From an uncultured Arcanobacterium sp. (GTDB lineage Bacteria; Actinomycetota; Actinomycetes; Actinomycetales; Actinomycetaceae): a stretch of DNA of 40,925 bases. Below, piece by piece: positions 8,336 through 16,921 of the stretch. The DNA lies in contig CAMCHI010000011.1 in the NCBI GenBank assembly GCA_945874735.1, positions 1-40,925 on the forward strand. The letters run 5' to 3'. Below the pieces are notes generated by a model, which saw nothing but the letters and a program-made list of their open reading frames with translations, did not search any database and was not told where the DNA came from. A program made the translations under genes and the position numbers. Position 1 is the first letter of the stretch, and each line of letters begins with the position of its first letter.

Positions 8336-9115
8336 TTACTGCCAAGCATTATAGGGCTTATATGCTGCTGGTTGTATTTTCGTGCGTGCTTCTTTAGGAA
8401 CATATACTCTTTGTAGGCGACGTTTCATAGCTGCGAGCCACACATCTTTATATTGATTGGCGCGATGTAACTGTCCAGCTAAGTCGTTTTTGCTTACGCG
8501 ATGTTTGAGATTGCAAGGCACTTCTTGTACGGTAAAACCATTTACGAGTAAGTCGATAGTCATTCCAACTTCTACTCCCCAACCAGTGGCTAATGGTTGT
8601 ACGGCATCGTAAGTAGCACGGGTGATACAGCGTTGTCCTGAGAGCGGTTGGGTGGGAGTCCAGCCGGTTAGACGTTTAATAGTGCTTCTTCCTAGACCTG
8701 TCACAATTCCCATACCGCCTGCACCTTTTTGAGGTGGGAGAGCAGCGATTGCACAATCAGTTTTTCCTTCTAGTACGCTAACTACTAGAGGTGCACATTC
8801 TAGGGCGGAATCTTCCAGATCAGCGTCTAAGAAAAGAAGTAAACGAGGAGGAACACCGTCAGGGTCGCGCATACTGGCCACTCCTGCTCCGGTTTCCATT
8901 GCGGAGGCTTTGCCACGATTAACAGAGTGACGTACTACGGTAGCTCCGGCTGCGCGGGCAACAGTTTGAGTGTCGTCTTCTGAACCATCGTCTACTACAA
9001 TCACTAAATCAACGCACGGAATACTTTTAGCCGCTCGGATAGTGGCACCGATTCGCACCGCTTCATCTTTTGCAGGAATGATAACTGCTACACGTTGATT
9101 TTCTGGAATGTTCAC
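8336..9115 (-). CDS. Family 2 glycosyltransferase (GpgS/DPM1-like)
   Basis: A soluble GT-A fold glycosyltransferase of 259 residues. The N-terminus VAVIIPAKDEAVRIGATI is the nucleotide-sugar-binding start; VVDDGSEDDT follows; the metal-binding DxD is in LFLDADLED (about residue 95); a GQRCITRATYD segment and a GWGVEVGMTIDLL segment form the acceptor side, as in glucosyl-3-phosphoglycerate synthases and dolichol-phosphate-mannose-synthase-like enzymes. There are no membrane helices, so it acts in the cytosol. The start is GTG (9113-9115) with only a weak AAGATAG site upstream. It faces the AlkP-like membrane protein gene across a shared terminator. The two are likely to act in one envelope pathway, but the donor and acceptor cannot be read from sequence. 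Confidence 0.85.
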   Translation of the reverse strand: MNIPENQRVAVIIPAKDEAVRIGATIRAAKSIPCVDLVIVVDDGSEDDTQTVARAAGATVVRHSVNRGKASAMETGAGVASMRDPDGVPPRLLLFLDADLEDSALECAPLVVSVLEGKTDCAIAALPPQKGAGGMGIVTGLGRSTIKRLTGWTPTQPLSGQRCITRATYDAVQPLATGWGVEVGMTIDLLVNGFTVQEVPCNLKHRVSKNDLAGQLHRANQYKDVWLAAMKRRLQRVYVPKEARTKIQPAAYKPYNAWQ

Positions 9116-9181
9116 GTTTCTATCTTAATATGTTTTTGGAAAAGATAAATGATTTGCCAGTTTTATCTCAGTTATTGTTAA

Positions 9182-9223
9182 AGCTCGCTATCTAAAGAGG
9201 AGAAACTCTCTAAATAGCGAGCT
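9182..9223. terminator. Strong stem-loop, terminator of the DUF5926 gene
   Basis: AGCTCGCTATCTAAAGAG pairs with CTCTCTAAATAGCGAGCT (16 of 18 pairs) around a 6-base loop. It lies downstream of the minus-strand DUF5926 gene and upstream of the glycosyltransferase gene; TTTAAC follows on the minus strand, so termination there is plausible though the T-run is poor. Confidence 0.6.
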
Positions 9224-9305
9224 GTAATTTTAGTTAGTTGTATAGTGTAGCTAATGTTTTTGGGTAAAACTTAAACATTTGCTAAACACATACCCGAGAG
9301 TAAAT

Positions 9306-10163
9306 TTAGCGTAAAGTTACCTGACGTGAAATAATGCCAGCTTTAGCGCGGCGTTCTTCTGCAGTAAGTGCAGTAGTGGACGCAATGGCTTCCTCAAACA
9401 CTTTCGTAAATTCTTGCATAGGGGTAGTTAGAGCCTGAGCAGTAGTATCTTCTGCTAGCTCAAATACCGGAATAAGCAAGCCCAGAGCACGGAAAGCTCC
9501 CACAAAACGAGCCTGCGCGAAACTTAACTCACGGCGTTGCTGTAAACGAGCAAGAGCATCAAGCACTTCATCTTGGCTTTCTGGACGCACCCAGCGCACG
9601 AATTGGCGTTGCATATTAGTCCAGTATGCGCCAGGAACTCCTGGTACCGCTTGGGTAGGAATTATTTGTTCTTTGGTCTGAGCAACTGCCTGAGCCACAT
9701 CTTCTTTAGCTAATTCATCAGTGCCTACCCAGAATCGGAAATCTTCTTCTAAGGTAAACTCGTGCGCAAAATCTAGATCAAGCACATCTGGTAAACGAAG
9801 AGTAGACTCGGGAATGTCTGGTTGTAAATAAGTTTCGTTATCAGCTAGTTCTAGACCATTAATAATCCGGTCTGCCACATCTAAGGAAAGGTCGCCACTG
9901 TTGGTGACGGTTTGGAGTGCCACTAATAATACGCCGTCACTTCTACGCACAGCTGCCGCCATTTGCGGAAGCATGGTGACAAAATAAAATTCTTCCTCAC
10001 CATAATTGGCGTTAGTTTTAGCTTTCAGAGTAGCAGCAGGAATAATTTCCCGCATTGCCACTAATTCACTCTCAAATGGTAAACCTGCAAAAGGTCGTTC
10101 CACGAATTGCACGCGCACGCGCTTTGGCTTAGCTTCTTTATTGCGACGGCTTTGCTTGCCCAT
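9306..10163 (-). CDS. DUF5926 family protein
   Basis: A 285-residue cytosolic protein of a family restricted to actinobacteria and without a known function. The basic N-terminus MGKQSRRNKEAKPKR, then PFAGLPFESELVAMREIIPAAT, is the family signature. The central part carries acidic stretches and the C-terminal half a helical region (RLQQRRELSFAQARFVGAFRALG). The ATG has AGGAG 4-5 bases upstream (GGAGTGAAATG), so the start is secure. No transmembrane segment or enzyme motif is visible. It is transcribed away from a palindrome-containing region shared with the small gene at 10377. Confidence 0.85.
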   Translation of the reverse strand: MGKQSRRNKEAKPKRVRVQFVERPFAGLPFESELVAMREIIPAATLKAKTNANYGEEEFYFVTMLPQMAAAVRRSDGVLLVALQTVTNSGDLSLDVADRIINGLELADNETYLQPDIPESTLRLPDVLDLDFAHEFTLEEDFRFWVGTDELAKEDVAQAVAQTKEQIIPTQAVPGVPGAYWTNMQRQFVRWVRPESQDEVLDALARLQQRRELSFAQARFVGAFRALGLLIPVFELAEDTTAQALTTPMQEFTKVFEEAIASTTALTAEERRAKAGIISRQVTLR

Positions 10164-10239
10164 TTCACTCCTGAAACAAAATAGTTAGCTTACACCAGAT
10201 AGTGCAGGCTATTTTTAGTATCTGTATCGTTATAACCGC

Positions 10240-10274
10240 CTTAAGTTTACTAAACTTAAGCGTAAGTTTCCTAA
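10240..10274. promoter_or_regulatory. Palindrome plus phased repeat, probable operator
   Basis: CTTAAGTTTA-c-TAAACTTAAG is a perfect 21-bp palindrome (10240-10260). The core TAAGTTTACTAA (10242) recurs as TAAGTTTCCTAA (10263), exactly 21 bp away, two turns of the helix. It lies between divergent genes at 10163 (minus) and 10377 (plus). A transcription factor site is inferred. Confidence 0.45.
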
Positions 10275-10302
10275 CCTATCTTTCTTACAAAAAACCACAT
10301 GG

Positions 10303-10331
10303 TTATTAAATTTACGATACATAGATATACT
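10303..10331 (+). promoter_or_regulatory. Candidate promoter of the 51-aa membrane protein gene
   Basis: TATACT (10326-10331) is a five-of-six match to the -10 box; TTATTA (10303-10308) is 17 bases upstream as a weak -35. Transcription would start about 40 bases before the ATG at 10377. Confidence 0.35.
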
Positions 10332-10376
10332 GAAAACTGTAAGAAAGTAATATCGCATAACTTAACGGAGAATTAA

Positions 10377-10532
10377 ATGAATTTTTTGTATGCCAAACTT
10401 TCTCGTTTAAGTTTATTGTTGCCTCTTACCGTTCCCGATCCGGCAATCGTGCAAAATATCCGTATTGCTGGTTTTATAGTTATGGGTTTAGGAATTGTGG
10501 TGTTGGTGCGTAAATGGTGGCGTAACCGTTAA
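10377..10532 (+). CDS. Small single-span membrane protein (51 aa), unrecognised
   Basis: ATG at 10377 follows ACGGAG by 6 bases and opens a 51-codon frame ending at TAA 10530-10532. The product starts MNFLYAKLSRLSLLLPL, has one membrane helix (AGFIVMGLGIVVLVR, about residues 31-45) and ends in the strongly basic tail RKWWRNR. The good ribosome-binding site, the dedicated terminator straight after the stop and a promoter-like sequence before it all argue for a real monocistronic gene. I do not recognise the family. A small membrane regulator or a type I toxin-like peptide are possibilities by form only. No antisense RNA gene is evident. Confidence 0.65.
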   Translation: MNFLYAKLSRLSLLLPLTVPDPAIVQNIRIAGFIVMGLGIVVLVRKWWRNR

Positions 10533-10552
10533 ACATATTATTGCTTAAAAGT

Positions 10553-10589
10553 TAAGTGGCTAAGGTTTTCCCTTAGCCACTTAGTTTTT
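10553..10589. terminator. Strong bidirectional terminator
   Basis: A perfect 12-bp stem TAAGTGGCTAAG / CTTAGCCACTTA (10553-10564, 10572-10583) followed by GTTTTT on the plus strand; AACTTTT follows on the minus strand. It separates the convergent small membrane protein gene and upp. Confidence 0.9.
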
Positions 10590-10602
10590 AATTATGTTTT
10601 GG

Positions 10603-11241
10603 TTAGTCTACTACTCCATATAGGCGGTCGCCAGCATCTCCTAGTCCAGGCACAATGTATCCTTTTTCGTTCAGCTTTTCATCGAGAGCTGCCACGATAA
10701 TTTTTACATCGCCACGGTCTTTTAGATGTTCTTCTAGATTCTTTAGACCTTCTGGAGCTGCCAAGATACAAATAGCGGTCACATCTTTAGCTCCTCGTTC
10801 TAGTAGATAGTCGATAGAGTCAATAAGAGTGTGACCGGTAGCAAGCATAGGATCTAGCACAATACATTGCCGATTAGTTAAGTCATCGGGAAGGCGATTG
10901 GCGTAGGTGACTGCTTCTAGTGTTTCTTCATCGCGTTTTAATCCTAGGAAACCAACTTCCGCGGTAGGCATTAACCGCGTCATTCCTTCCAACATTCCTA
11001 GTCCGGCACGCAAGATTGGCACTACAATCGGACGAGGTTTGGAGAGTTTAGAGCCAGTCATCGGGCTAACTGGCGTGTTGATTGCGTGTGGAGTAACCGC
11101 AATATCGCGAGTGGATTCATAAGCCAATAACATCACTAATTCTTCAGTTAATTGGCGGAAGATAGGTGACGGAGTATTTTCGTCACGGAGAACAGTTAAT
11201 TTATGGGCTACTAGCGGGTGATTAATTACCGTAACTTTCAT
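10603..11241 (-). CDS. upp: Uracil phosphoribosyltransferase
   Basis: This cytosolic salvage enzyme converts uracil and PRPP to UMP. About 212 residues from the ATG at 11241, which gives the family's usual beginning [15 protein letters not shown]; an in-frame ATG four codons upstream (11253) is also possible, and neither has a clear ribosome-binding site. Motifs include [15 protein letters not shown] near residue 75, the PRPP loop [11 protein letters not shown] (about residues 130-140) and the C-terminal uracil-binding [11 protein letters not shown]. It is divergent from tadA, with only about 40-50 bp between the two starts, so both promoters must overlap there. Confidence 0.96.
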   Translation of the reverse strand: MKVTVINHPLVAHKLTVLRDENTPSPIFRQLTEELVMLLAYESTRDIAVTPHAINTPVSPMTGSKLSKPRPIVVPILRAGLGMLEGMTRLMPTAEVGFLGLKRDEETLEAVTYANRLPDDLTNRQCIVLDPMLATGHTLIDSIDYLLERGAKDVTAICILAAPEGLKNLEEHLKDRGDVKIIVAALDEKLNEKGYIVPGLGDAGDRLYGVVD

Positions 11242-11291
11242 AATTTCTATCATATCTCGAGGAAGGGTGTTAAGGGTAATAATATTAAAAT

Positions 11292-11750
11292 ATGCGGGAA
11301 ACAGAAATAGCGTTCATGCGTCAAGCACAGCAGTTAGCACATTTAGCAGGTGAAAATGAAGATGTGCCAGTGGGGGCATTAGTGCTTGATTCTACTGGTA
11401 AAGTGATTGGTCAAGGTTTTAATACGCGAGAGCGGGATAAAGACCCTGTGGGCCATGCGGAGATTAATGCTTTACGGCAAGCCTCTCAGAGTTTAGATAC
11501 TTGGAATTTAAGTGGTTGTACTTTAGTGGTTACTTTAGAGCCTTGTACGATGTGTGCGGGGGCTATTATTAATGCGCGTATTTCCCGGGTAGTGTTTGGG
11601 GCATGGGAAGAAAAAACGGGGGCGGCGGGTTCAATACGAGATGTGTTGCGTGATAGTCGCTTACCACATCAGGTGGAAGTAGTATCTGGGGTGTTGGCAG
11701 AGCAAATTAGTGAAGATTTGCGGAATTGGTTTGTGAAGAAACTACGTTAA
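11292..11750 (+). CDS. tadA: tRNA adenosine(34) deaminase
   Basis: A zinc-dependent deaminase of 152 residues that converts the wobble adenosine of tRNA-Arg(ACG) to inosine. The zinc site is visible as HAEINAL (His ligand and catalytic Glu, about residue 57) and PCTMCAGA (two Cys ligands, about residues 87-90). The substrate-facing segment [11 protein letters not shown] and the basic C-terminus (RNWFVKKLR) fit TadA rather than cytidine deaminases. It starts at ATG 11292, divergent from upp. It is distinct from the pilus ATPase that is also called TadA elsewhere in this window. Confidence 0.93.
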   Translation: MRETEIAFMRQAQQLAHLAGENEDVPVGALVLDSTGKVIGQGFNTRERDKDPVGHAEINALRQASQSLDTWNLSGCTLVVTLEPCTMCAGAIINARISRVVFGAWEEKTGAAGSIRDVLRDSRLPHQVEVVSGVLAEQISEDLRNWFVKKLR

Positions 11751-11876
11751 GCATAGTCAATTTAGGGAGTGTTAAACGCTAGGTAAATAAAACGCGCCTT
11801 ATTTGTGAGGTCTATTGCAGTTTAGGGGGCGTAAGTTGGCTATTGTTTAAGTGAGGTATTACGATTTTTAGTTGAA

Positions 11877-11965
11877 GGTGACGTGTCCGAGCGGCCGAAG
11901 GTGCAGCACTCGAAATGCTGTGTGGTTAATAGCCACCATGGGTTCAAATCCCATCGTCACCGCCA
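11877..11965 (+). tRNA. tRNA-Ser(CGA)
   Basis: Acceptor GGTGACG/CGTCACC, anticodon stem CAGCA/TGCTG with loop CTCGAAA (anticodon CGA), long variable arm (GTGGTT..AGCCAC), T arm GGGTTCAAATCCC, discriminator G and an encoded CCA at 11963-11965. Confidence 0.96.
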
Positions 11966-11967
11966 TT

Positions 11968-12000
11968 AAACCCCGAAAATCTTGAATTTTCGGGGTTTTA
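11968..12000 (+). terminator. Terminator after tRNA-Ser(CGA)
   Basis: AAACCCCGAAAAT and AATTTTCGGGGTTTT form a stem of 12-13 bp with a 4-base loop two bases after the tRNA CCA; it is also largely symmetrical, so it can work on both strands. Confidence 0.9.
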
Positions 12001-12240
12001 TCGTATTGGTTCATGGTTGCAAACAGCGTAAAAATTAGCTGTGAAAGACTAAAACTTTAAGAAAGTAAATGTGTGCCCTTAATTTTATGTGTTATTACGG
12101 GTATTGGTGTTTAGCTGGCTAGATAATAGATCACTAGTGCTTAGGTGTTAAATTCAGTTTCTAGGTGGATAGCTATTGCACTTTTCTTTTATTTGTCGTG
12201 TGAAAATGGAAAGGTGAATAAAAAGGAACTGGATACCGTC

Positions 12241-14655
12241 ATGTTTGATACTCACTTAATTGAACAAGGTTTAGATGATGAGCAAGTAGCTGCACAAAGA
12301 GCAGCTGGTTTACAAAATCGTCTTCCGTCACGTGCCGGAAAAACCGTGGGGCAAATTATTTACAGTAATGTATGCACTCGGATTAACGCTATTTTAGGTA
12401 TTTTATTTGTGCTGGTAATGATTACTGGTTCATGGATTAACGGTGCTTTTGGTTTGCTGATTGTGGTTAATTCTAGCATCGGAATTGTGCAAGAATTACG
12501 CGCTCGCCAGACTCTCGCTAATCTTTCAATAATTGGGGAAGAACACCCATTAGTGCTGCGTAATGGCACACCGGTGGCATTAAACCAAGAAGATTTAGTG
12601 GTTAATGATGTGGTGTGTGTGGGTTCTGGAAATGAGATTGTAGTAGACGGTGTAGTGGCACAAGCCCAAACATTGGCGGTAGATGAGTCGATGCTTACCG
12701 GGGAATCTGATCCAGTGTTGAAAACTCCCGGCGACCAAGTGCTTTCTGGTTCTTTTGTGGTGATGGGCACTGGAAAATACGTGGTTACGCAAGTGGGAGA
12801 AGATTCTTATGCGGCAAAATTGACGGCACAAGCCAGTAAATTTAGTTTGGCAAAATCTGAGTTACAAGCTGGAATAGACGCGATTTTAAAATATATCGTG
12901 TGGGTATTAGTGCCGGTAGGTTTACTCACTATTTATATGCAGTATTCTGCTGCTACGCATGATTGGCGTTCCATGATTTTGGCAATCACGGGTGCGTTAG
13001 TGCCGATGGTTCCAGAAGGGCTAATTTTGATTACTTCTACTGCTTTTGCTTTAGGGGTGATTAGGTTGGGACGCCAACAGTGTTTGGTAAATGAGTTGCC
13101 TGCTATTGAAGGATTGGCACGAGTGGATGTGGTGTGTGCTGATAAAACGGGTACGCTCACCGAAAATAAATTAATTTTTGCTAAAGCACTTGATGCTACT
13201 GGACAAGAGTTAGCAGAAATTCCGTCTGCTTTAGCTCAGGTGGTATGGAATGATCCAGATCCAAATTTGACCATGAACGCTTTGTTGGCAGCTATACCTG
13301 CTCCAAGTGAGTTATGGGAAGTGCAGGGTCGTAAACCTTTTAATTCGGCAGATAAATATCTGGCTACTGCTTTCCTAGACCAAGGCATTTACTTGTTAGG
13401 TGCTCCGGAAGTGCTATTGGCAAATGTGAATGAGCATTGGGCTAGTTATGCACAAAGTGTGGCTGATCAAGGTTTGCGGGTGTTAGCTTTTGGTTATATA
13501 TCGCAAACGGCAGCGATGTTTGGAGCAGAGGCAGAACTTGCGGAGAATTTATCGTCCTCTATAGTTTTAGAAAATAAGTTAGCGCAAGTAGACCAAGATT
13601 TTGTGCCGGTAGCGTTACTAGTATTTGAGCAGTTGATTCGTCCAGATGTGGTGGATACTTTGGCTTATTTTGCTAAGCAAGAAGTAGAAGTGAAAATTAT
13701 TTCTGGTGATAATGCGCGTTCGGTAGGAGCAGTTACTCGTAAGTTAGGGCTGGAGGTAAGTAATCCGGTAGATGCGCGTACTTTAACCCCAGAAAATTTT
13801 GCTCAAACGGTAGAGGAAGGTACCGTGTTTGGGCGTGTTACGCCCGCGCAGAAGCAAGAAATGGTAGCTGCTTTGCAAGCGCAGGGTCATAATGTGGCGA
13901 TGACTGGAGATGGAGTAAATGACGTATTAGCTCTGAAAGATGCCAATATTGGGGTGGCGATGGGAGCCGGTGCGCCAGCTTCTCGAGCTGTGGCTAATAT
14001 CGTGTTGTTGGATAATAGTTTTGCCACTTTGCCAGCTGTTGTAGCTGAAGGGCGGCGAGTGATTGGGAATATTGAGCGAGTAGCCAATCTATTTTTAACT
14101 AAGACTATTTATTCGGCTACGATCGCTATTTTGGTAATTTTATTTTCGGCGCCTTTCCCGTTCCAGCCTATTCATGTGACGATTACTGGCTGGTTCACTA
14201 TCGGTATTCCAGCTTTCGTGTTGGCTTTGCCCCCTAATTATCAGCGGGCGCGTGGCGGGTTTGTGCGCCGTGTATTAGGTTTTGCACTCCCAGCTGGAGT
14301 AGTGGTGGGTATTAGTTCTTTTACCACTTTCATGTTGGTGCTTTCCGATAAGTATGTAGAGAACTATACTGCTCAAAGCACTGCTGCTTTAGTAGCGTTG
14401 ATTGTGCCAGCTACTTGGGTGTTGGCTTGTATTGCCCGTCCATGGAATTGGTGGAAATCAGTTTTGATTTTATTGCCGCTAGTGGGTTACTTTTTGATTT
14501 TTACTTTGCCATTTACACAGCGGATATTCATGCTTGATTCTAGTAATAGTGCCATGATGACTACGGCTTTATTGGTAGGGGTAGGAGCAGCCGTTTTGGT
14601 GGAACTTTTGTGGAGATTAGCGCAGAAAAGAACGGTAGACTCTCATAACGCTTAG
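12241..14655 (+). CDS. ctpE: CtpE-like cation-transporting P-type ATPase
   Basis: A membrane P-type ATPase of 804 residues. TGESDPV (A domain) precedes the phosphorylated aspartate in DKTGTLTEN (about residue 302), KPFNSADKYL lies in the nucleotide domain, and MTGDGVNDVLALKDANIG is the hinge. Two helix pairs precede the phosphorylation site and six helices follow the hinge. The N-terminal segment VGQIIYSNVCTRINAILG and the hinge sequence match the actinobacterial CtpE group, whose mycobacterial member imports calcium; that specificity is transferred by family only. The ATG at 12241 matches family N-termini. In-frame GTG codons at 12145 and 12214 would add an unusual extra hydrophobic segment and are less likely, although AAAAGGA lies 13 bases before 12241, rather far. 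No heavy-metal-binding domain is present. Confidence 0.85.
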   Translation: MFDTHLIEQGLDDEQVAAQRAAGLQNRLPSRAGKTVGQIIYSNVCTRINAILGILFVLVMITGSWINGAFGLLIVVNSSIGIVQELRARQTLANLSIIGEEHPLVLRNGTPVALNQEDLVVNDVVCVGSGNEIVVDGVVAQAQTLAVDESMLTGESDPVLKTPGDQVLSGSFVVMGTGKYVVTQVGEDSYAAKLTAQASKFSLAKSELQAGIDAILKYIVWVLVPVGLLTIYMQYSAATHDWRSMILAITGALVPMVPEGLILITSTAFALGVIRLGRQQCLVNELPAIEGLARVDVVCADKTGTLTENKLIFAKALDATGQELAEIPSALAQVVWNDPDPNLTMNALLAAIPAPSELWEVQGRKPFNSADKYLATAFLDQGIYLLGAPEVLLANVNEHWASYAQSVADQGLRVLAFGYISQTAAMFGAEAELAENLSSSIVLENKLAQVDQDFVPVALLVFEQLIRPDVVDTLAYFAKQEVEVKIISGDNARSVGAVTRKLGLEVSNPVDARTLTPENFAQTVEEGTVFGRVTPAQKQEMVAALQAQGHNVAMTGDGVNDVLALKDANIGVAMGAGAPASRAVANIVLLDNSFATLPAVVAEGRRVIGNIERVANLFLTKTIYSATIAILVILFSAPFPFQPIHVTITGWFTIGIPAFVLALPPNYQRARGGFVRRVLGFALPAGVVVGISSFTTFMLVLSDKYVENYTAQSTAALVALIVPATWVLACIARPWNWWKSVLILLPLVGYFLIFTLPFTQRIFMLDSSNSAMMTTALLVGVGAAVLVELLWRLAQKRTVDSHNA

Positions 14656-14902
14656 GTGTGACCTAAAACATACAAGTATTTAATTGGGAAAATTCCTTGA
14701 AAAATCAAGGAAAAAATCCTGATAAAAAAATTCTCAGGATATTCCCAGAAATACTTGCAGGCTTTCCAAGGTTTCTCCTGAATACTTACATATGTAGACA
14801 AAACGAGGATAGAAAAACCTCTCCGATATTTTCCTCAAGTCGTGTGTATGAGTGCAAATGAATATGTGATTTTTTGGAATTAGTGCCTCTAGGAAATCAC
14901 AT
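14652..14902 (+). ncRNA. Candidate structured RNA or 3' UTR downstream of ctpE
   Basis: This gene-free stretch between convergent genes can fold into many stems in series. TTAGGT-gtg-ACCTAA (14652-14666) spans the ctpE stop codon. CAAGTATTT/AAATACTTG (14673-14681, 14749-14757) and GGGAA/TTCCC enclose two hairpins, TTCCTTGA-aaaa-TCAAGGAA and ATCCTGA/TCAGGAT, forming a multi-branch junction. ATGTGATTT/AAATCACAT (14864-14872, 14894-14902) lies just before a strong terminator. It does not match 6S, SRP, RNase P or tmRNA signatures that I can recognise. No clear promoter is visible, so it may be a processed 3' UTR. Confidence 0.3.
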
Positions 14903-14907
14903 TTTAT

Positions 14908-14948
14908 GAGGAGCGACCAGTTGCGTGGATGGTCGCTCCTCTTTCTTT
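14908..14948. terminator. Very strong bidirectional terminator
   Basis: A perfect 12-bp GC-rich stem GAGGAGCGACCA / TGGTCGCTCCTC (14908-14919, 14930-14941) followed by TTTCTTTT on the plus strand, placed between the 3' sides of ctpE and etfA. Confidence 0.9.
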
Positions 14949-15009
14949 TGTAAAACTTTGTTTAGAGCCTAAAAAGTTACAGTTTAAACGAAAATAAATC
15001 CGTTTCTGG

Positions 15010-15912
15010 CTATCCGTTATTTTTTACTGCCATTAAGGCTTGAGTAAAAGCAGGCACAACTTCATACAAATCGCCTACAATACCGTAATCTGCCTCAGCA
15101 AAAATCGGGGCTTGTGGATCTTCGTTAATCGCCACAATTACTTCAGCACCGCGAATACCACCTGTGTGATGTAACTGCCCAGAAATGCCGATAGCCACAT
15201 AAAGTTCCGGAGCGATTTGGTGGCCAGTAAGCCCAATATAAGAATTAAACCAGCCATGTCCTTCTGCTAATGGACGAGTTGCCCCCACTTTAGCTTCTAA
15301 CACTTGCGCTAATTGAGTGGCTAAAACTAAATCGCTTTCTTGAGCGATACCACGTCCCACCCCCACTACTTTGTTGGCTTTAGCAATATCAGTATGAGTA
15401 TCGTTAATTGGGTTAGTAGCTATTAACTCCACTCCTAGCTCGTCTGTTATCGTTATGGTTTGGCTAGGCGCAGGAGGATTAGCAGAATCAATTAAATAAT
15501 CTTGGCTATCAACAGGTAACGTAAATACGTTTACTCCACTTAAAGCCACTACTTCTCTGGCTAATCCAGCAATTTGCTTAGTTACTTGTTGTAAAGCCGG
15601 ATCCCAACTCACCACATTAGGCACCCAATGCGCTTTTAAGGTGCTGGTAATAGTGGTAAGGATAGCCCGGTTTACTAAAGTATTTGCTCCTACTACGGTA
15701 GTTACCGTTTGGGTGGCAAGATATTTAGCAATGCTACTGGCTGCATTTTCAATTACTCCTGTAACAGAGAAAAATACTATTTCTGCTACCCTAGCAGAGT
15801 TTAAAGCGTTATAGAGTTCTTCGTTGCCTACCACTATAAGTTTGCTGTCTTTTCCAGCGGTTTGTATTAGCTGTGCAATATTTGCCTCAGTAGCCACTAT
15901 CCAAGTAGTCAT
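15010..15912 (-). CDS. etfA: Electron transfer flavoprotein, alpha subunit
   Basis: The FAD-binding partner of EtfB; the heterodimer passes electrons from acyl-CoA or similar dehydrogenases to the respiratory chain. 300 residues. The C-terminal FAD domain is clear: VGVGRGI, then EGHGWFNSYIGLTG, AIGISGQLHHTGGI, AINEDPQAPIFAEADYGIVGDL. The N-terminal domain is short and diverged. The ATG overlaps the etfB stop (TAATG), so the subunits are translationally coupled. No dehydrogenase or quinone oxidoreductase partner lies in the window, so the physiological electron donor is not known. Confidence 0.93.
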   Translation of the reverse strand: MTTWIVATEANIAQLIQTAGKDSKLIVVGNEELYNALNSARVAEIVFFSVTGVIENAASSIAKYLATQTVTTVVGANTLVNRAILTTITSTLKAHWVPNVVSWDPALQQVTKQIAGLAREVVALSGVNVFTLPVDSQDYLIDSANPPAPSQTITITDELGVELIATNPINDTHTDIAKANKVVGVGRGIAQESDLVLATQLAQVLEAKVGATRPLAEGHGWFNSYIGLTGHQIAPELYVAIGISGQLHHTGGIRGAEVIVAINEDPQAPIFAEADYGIVGDLYEVVPAFTQALMAVKNNG

Positions 15913-16676
15913 TAGATAACTCCTTCTGCTTCTAAAGCTGCCACTAATTCCTGCACAGCATTATCAGAATCGAACAAGATATTCTTCCGAGGTTTTACTA
16001 CTGGTTTATAAGTAGAAAGCACTTCTCCATTGCCACTAGCTGAGGAAACAGGAGATAGGTCTGCTAAGGTTTTTACAGTAACTGGCTTTTTGCGTGCTGC
16101 CAACATATCCTTCATGCCAATTAACGGTACAGAAGTAGCATCGCTGGTAAGGGACAGCACTGCTTTGCCGTTAATGCGTAAAGTCTGGAGTGCTTCTGGC
16201 ATTTCCCGTTCTACTATTAGGGCGTTATTTTCCCAGCGTAATGAGGTTACTCCCGCGATACTTGGTATTCCCATGTATCCTGCCACTAGCCCTGGGATTA
16301 CTTGTGCGCCCGAGTCAGCGGAAGCCTCGCCCGTCAATACTAAATCTACCTCTAAATTGGCTAGCTCCATGCTTAAAATCTGAGCAATAATATCAGGGCT
16401 GGCGGTAGTTAAAGCATCATCAGCAATTACCACTAACTCATCTACTCCGCGCGCAGCAGCAGATTGTACTGCTTTAGGGCTGCCAGCATTAGCAATACCA
16501 GCGGTAACGCCTATTATCTGGGCATCTACCGTTTTAGCAAAAGTGCTGGCCACTTGGAAAGCTACCGGATCGTATTCCGAAATACTGAGTTTGTTTCCCC
16601 AATCTACAATTCCGTTTTCGTTTACGCTAGCAAATTGTGGATCATATGCCCATTTATATAAGACGGCGATTTTCAA
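15912..16676 (-). CDS. etfB: Electron transfer flavoprotein, beta subunit
   Basis: The 254-residue AMP-binding beta subunit. It starts MKIAVLYKWAYDP and contains the family loops NKLSISEYDPVAF and a signature-region segment LTGEASADSGAQVIPGLVA (about residues 115-135), which replaces the more usual TGKQAxDxDxGQV. The start codon is TTG at 16676, with TAGGAG 5-8 bases upstream, since no ATG is available near the family N-terminus. First gene of etfBA. The tRNA-Pro gene upstream is on the same strand, with about 90 bp between. Confidence 0.92.
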   Translation of the reverse strand: MKIAVLYKWAYDPQFASVNENGIVDWGNKLSISEYDPVAFQVASTFAKTVDAQIIGVTAGIANAGSPKAVQSAAARGVDELVVIADDALTTASPDIIAQILSMELANLEVDLVLTGEASADSGAQVIPGLVAGYMGIPSIAGVTSLRWENNALIVEREMPEALQTLRINGKAVLSLTSDATSVPLIGMKDMLAARKKPVTVKTLADLSPVSSASGNGEVLSTYKPVVKPRKNILFDSDNAVQELVAALEAEGVI

Positions 16677-16768
16677 TATATCTCCTATATTTTAAGAGAG
16701 CCAGACGTTAAAGAATCTGCTAGTTAAGCTGTGTTCAGTTTGGCTGGCAGATTCACCAGTTAAATACT

Positions 16769-16845
<77 letters not shown>

Positions 16846-16921
16846 AGGTGCTCGTGTTGCAACGATAAATAGTTTACCTGACTTTTCTAAAATGCGGGAA
16901 ATGATAATGGCTTGAATAAAG

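Noticed and set aside
12145-12240. Upstream GTG start extending the P-type ATPase by 32 residues
   Set aside because: The extension adds a stray hydrophobic segment not seen in CtpE-type proteins; the ATG at 12241 gives the family's usual N-terminus.
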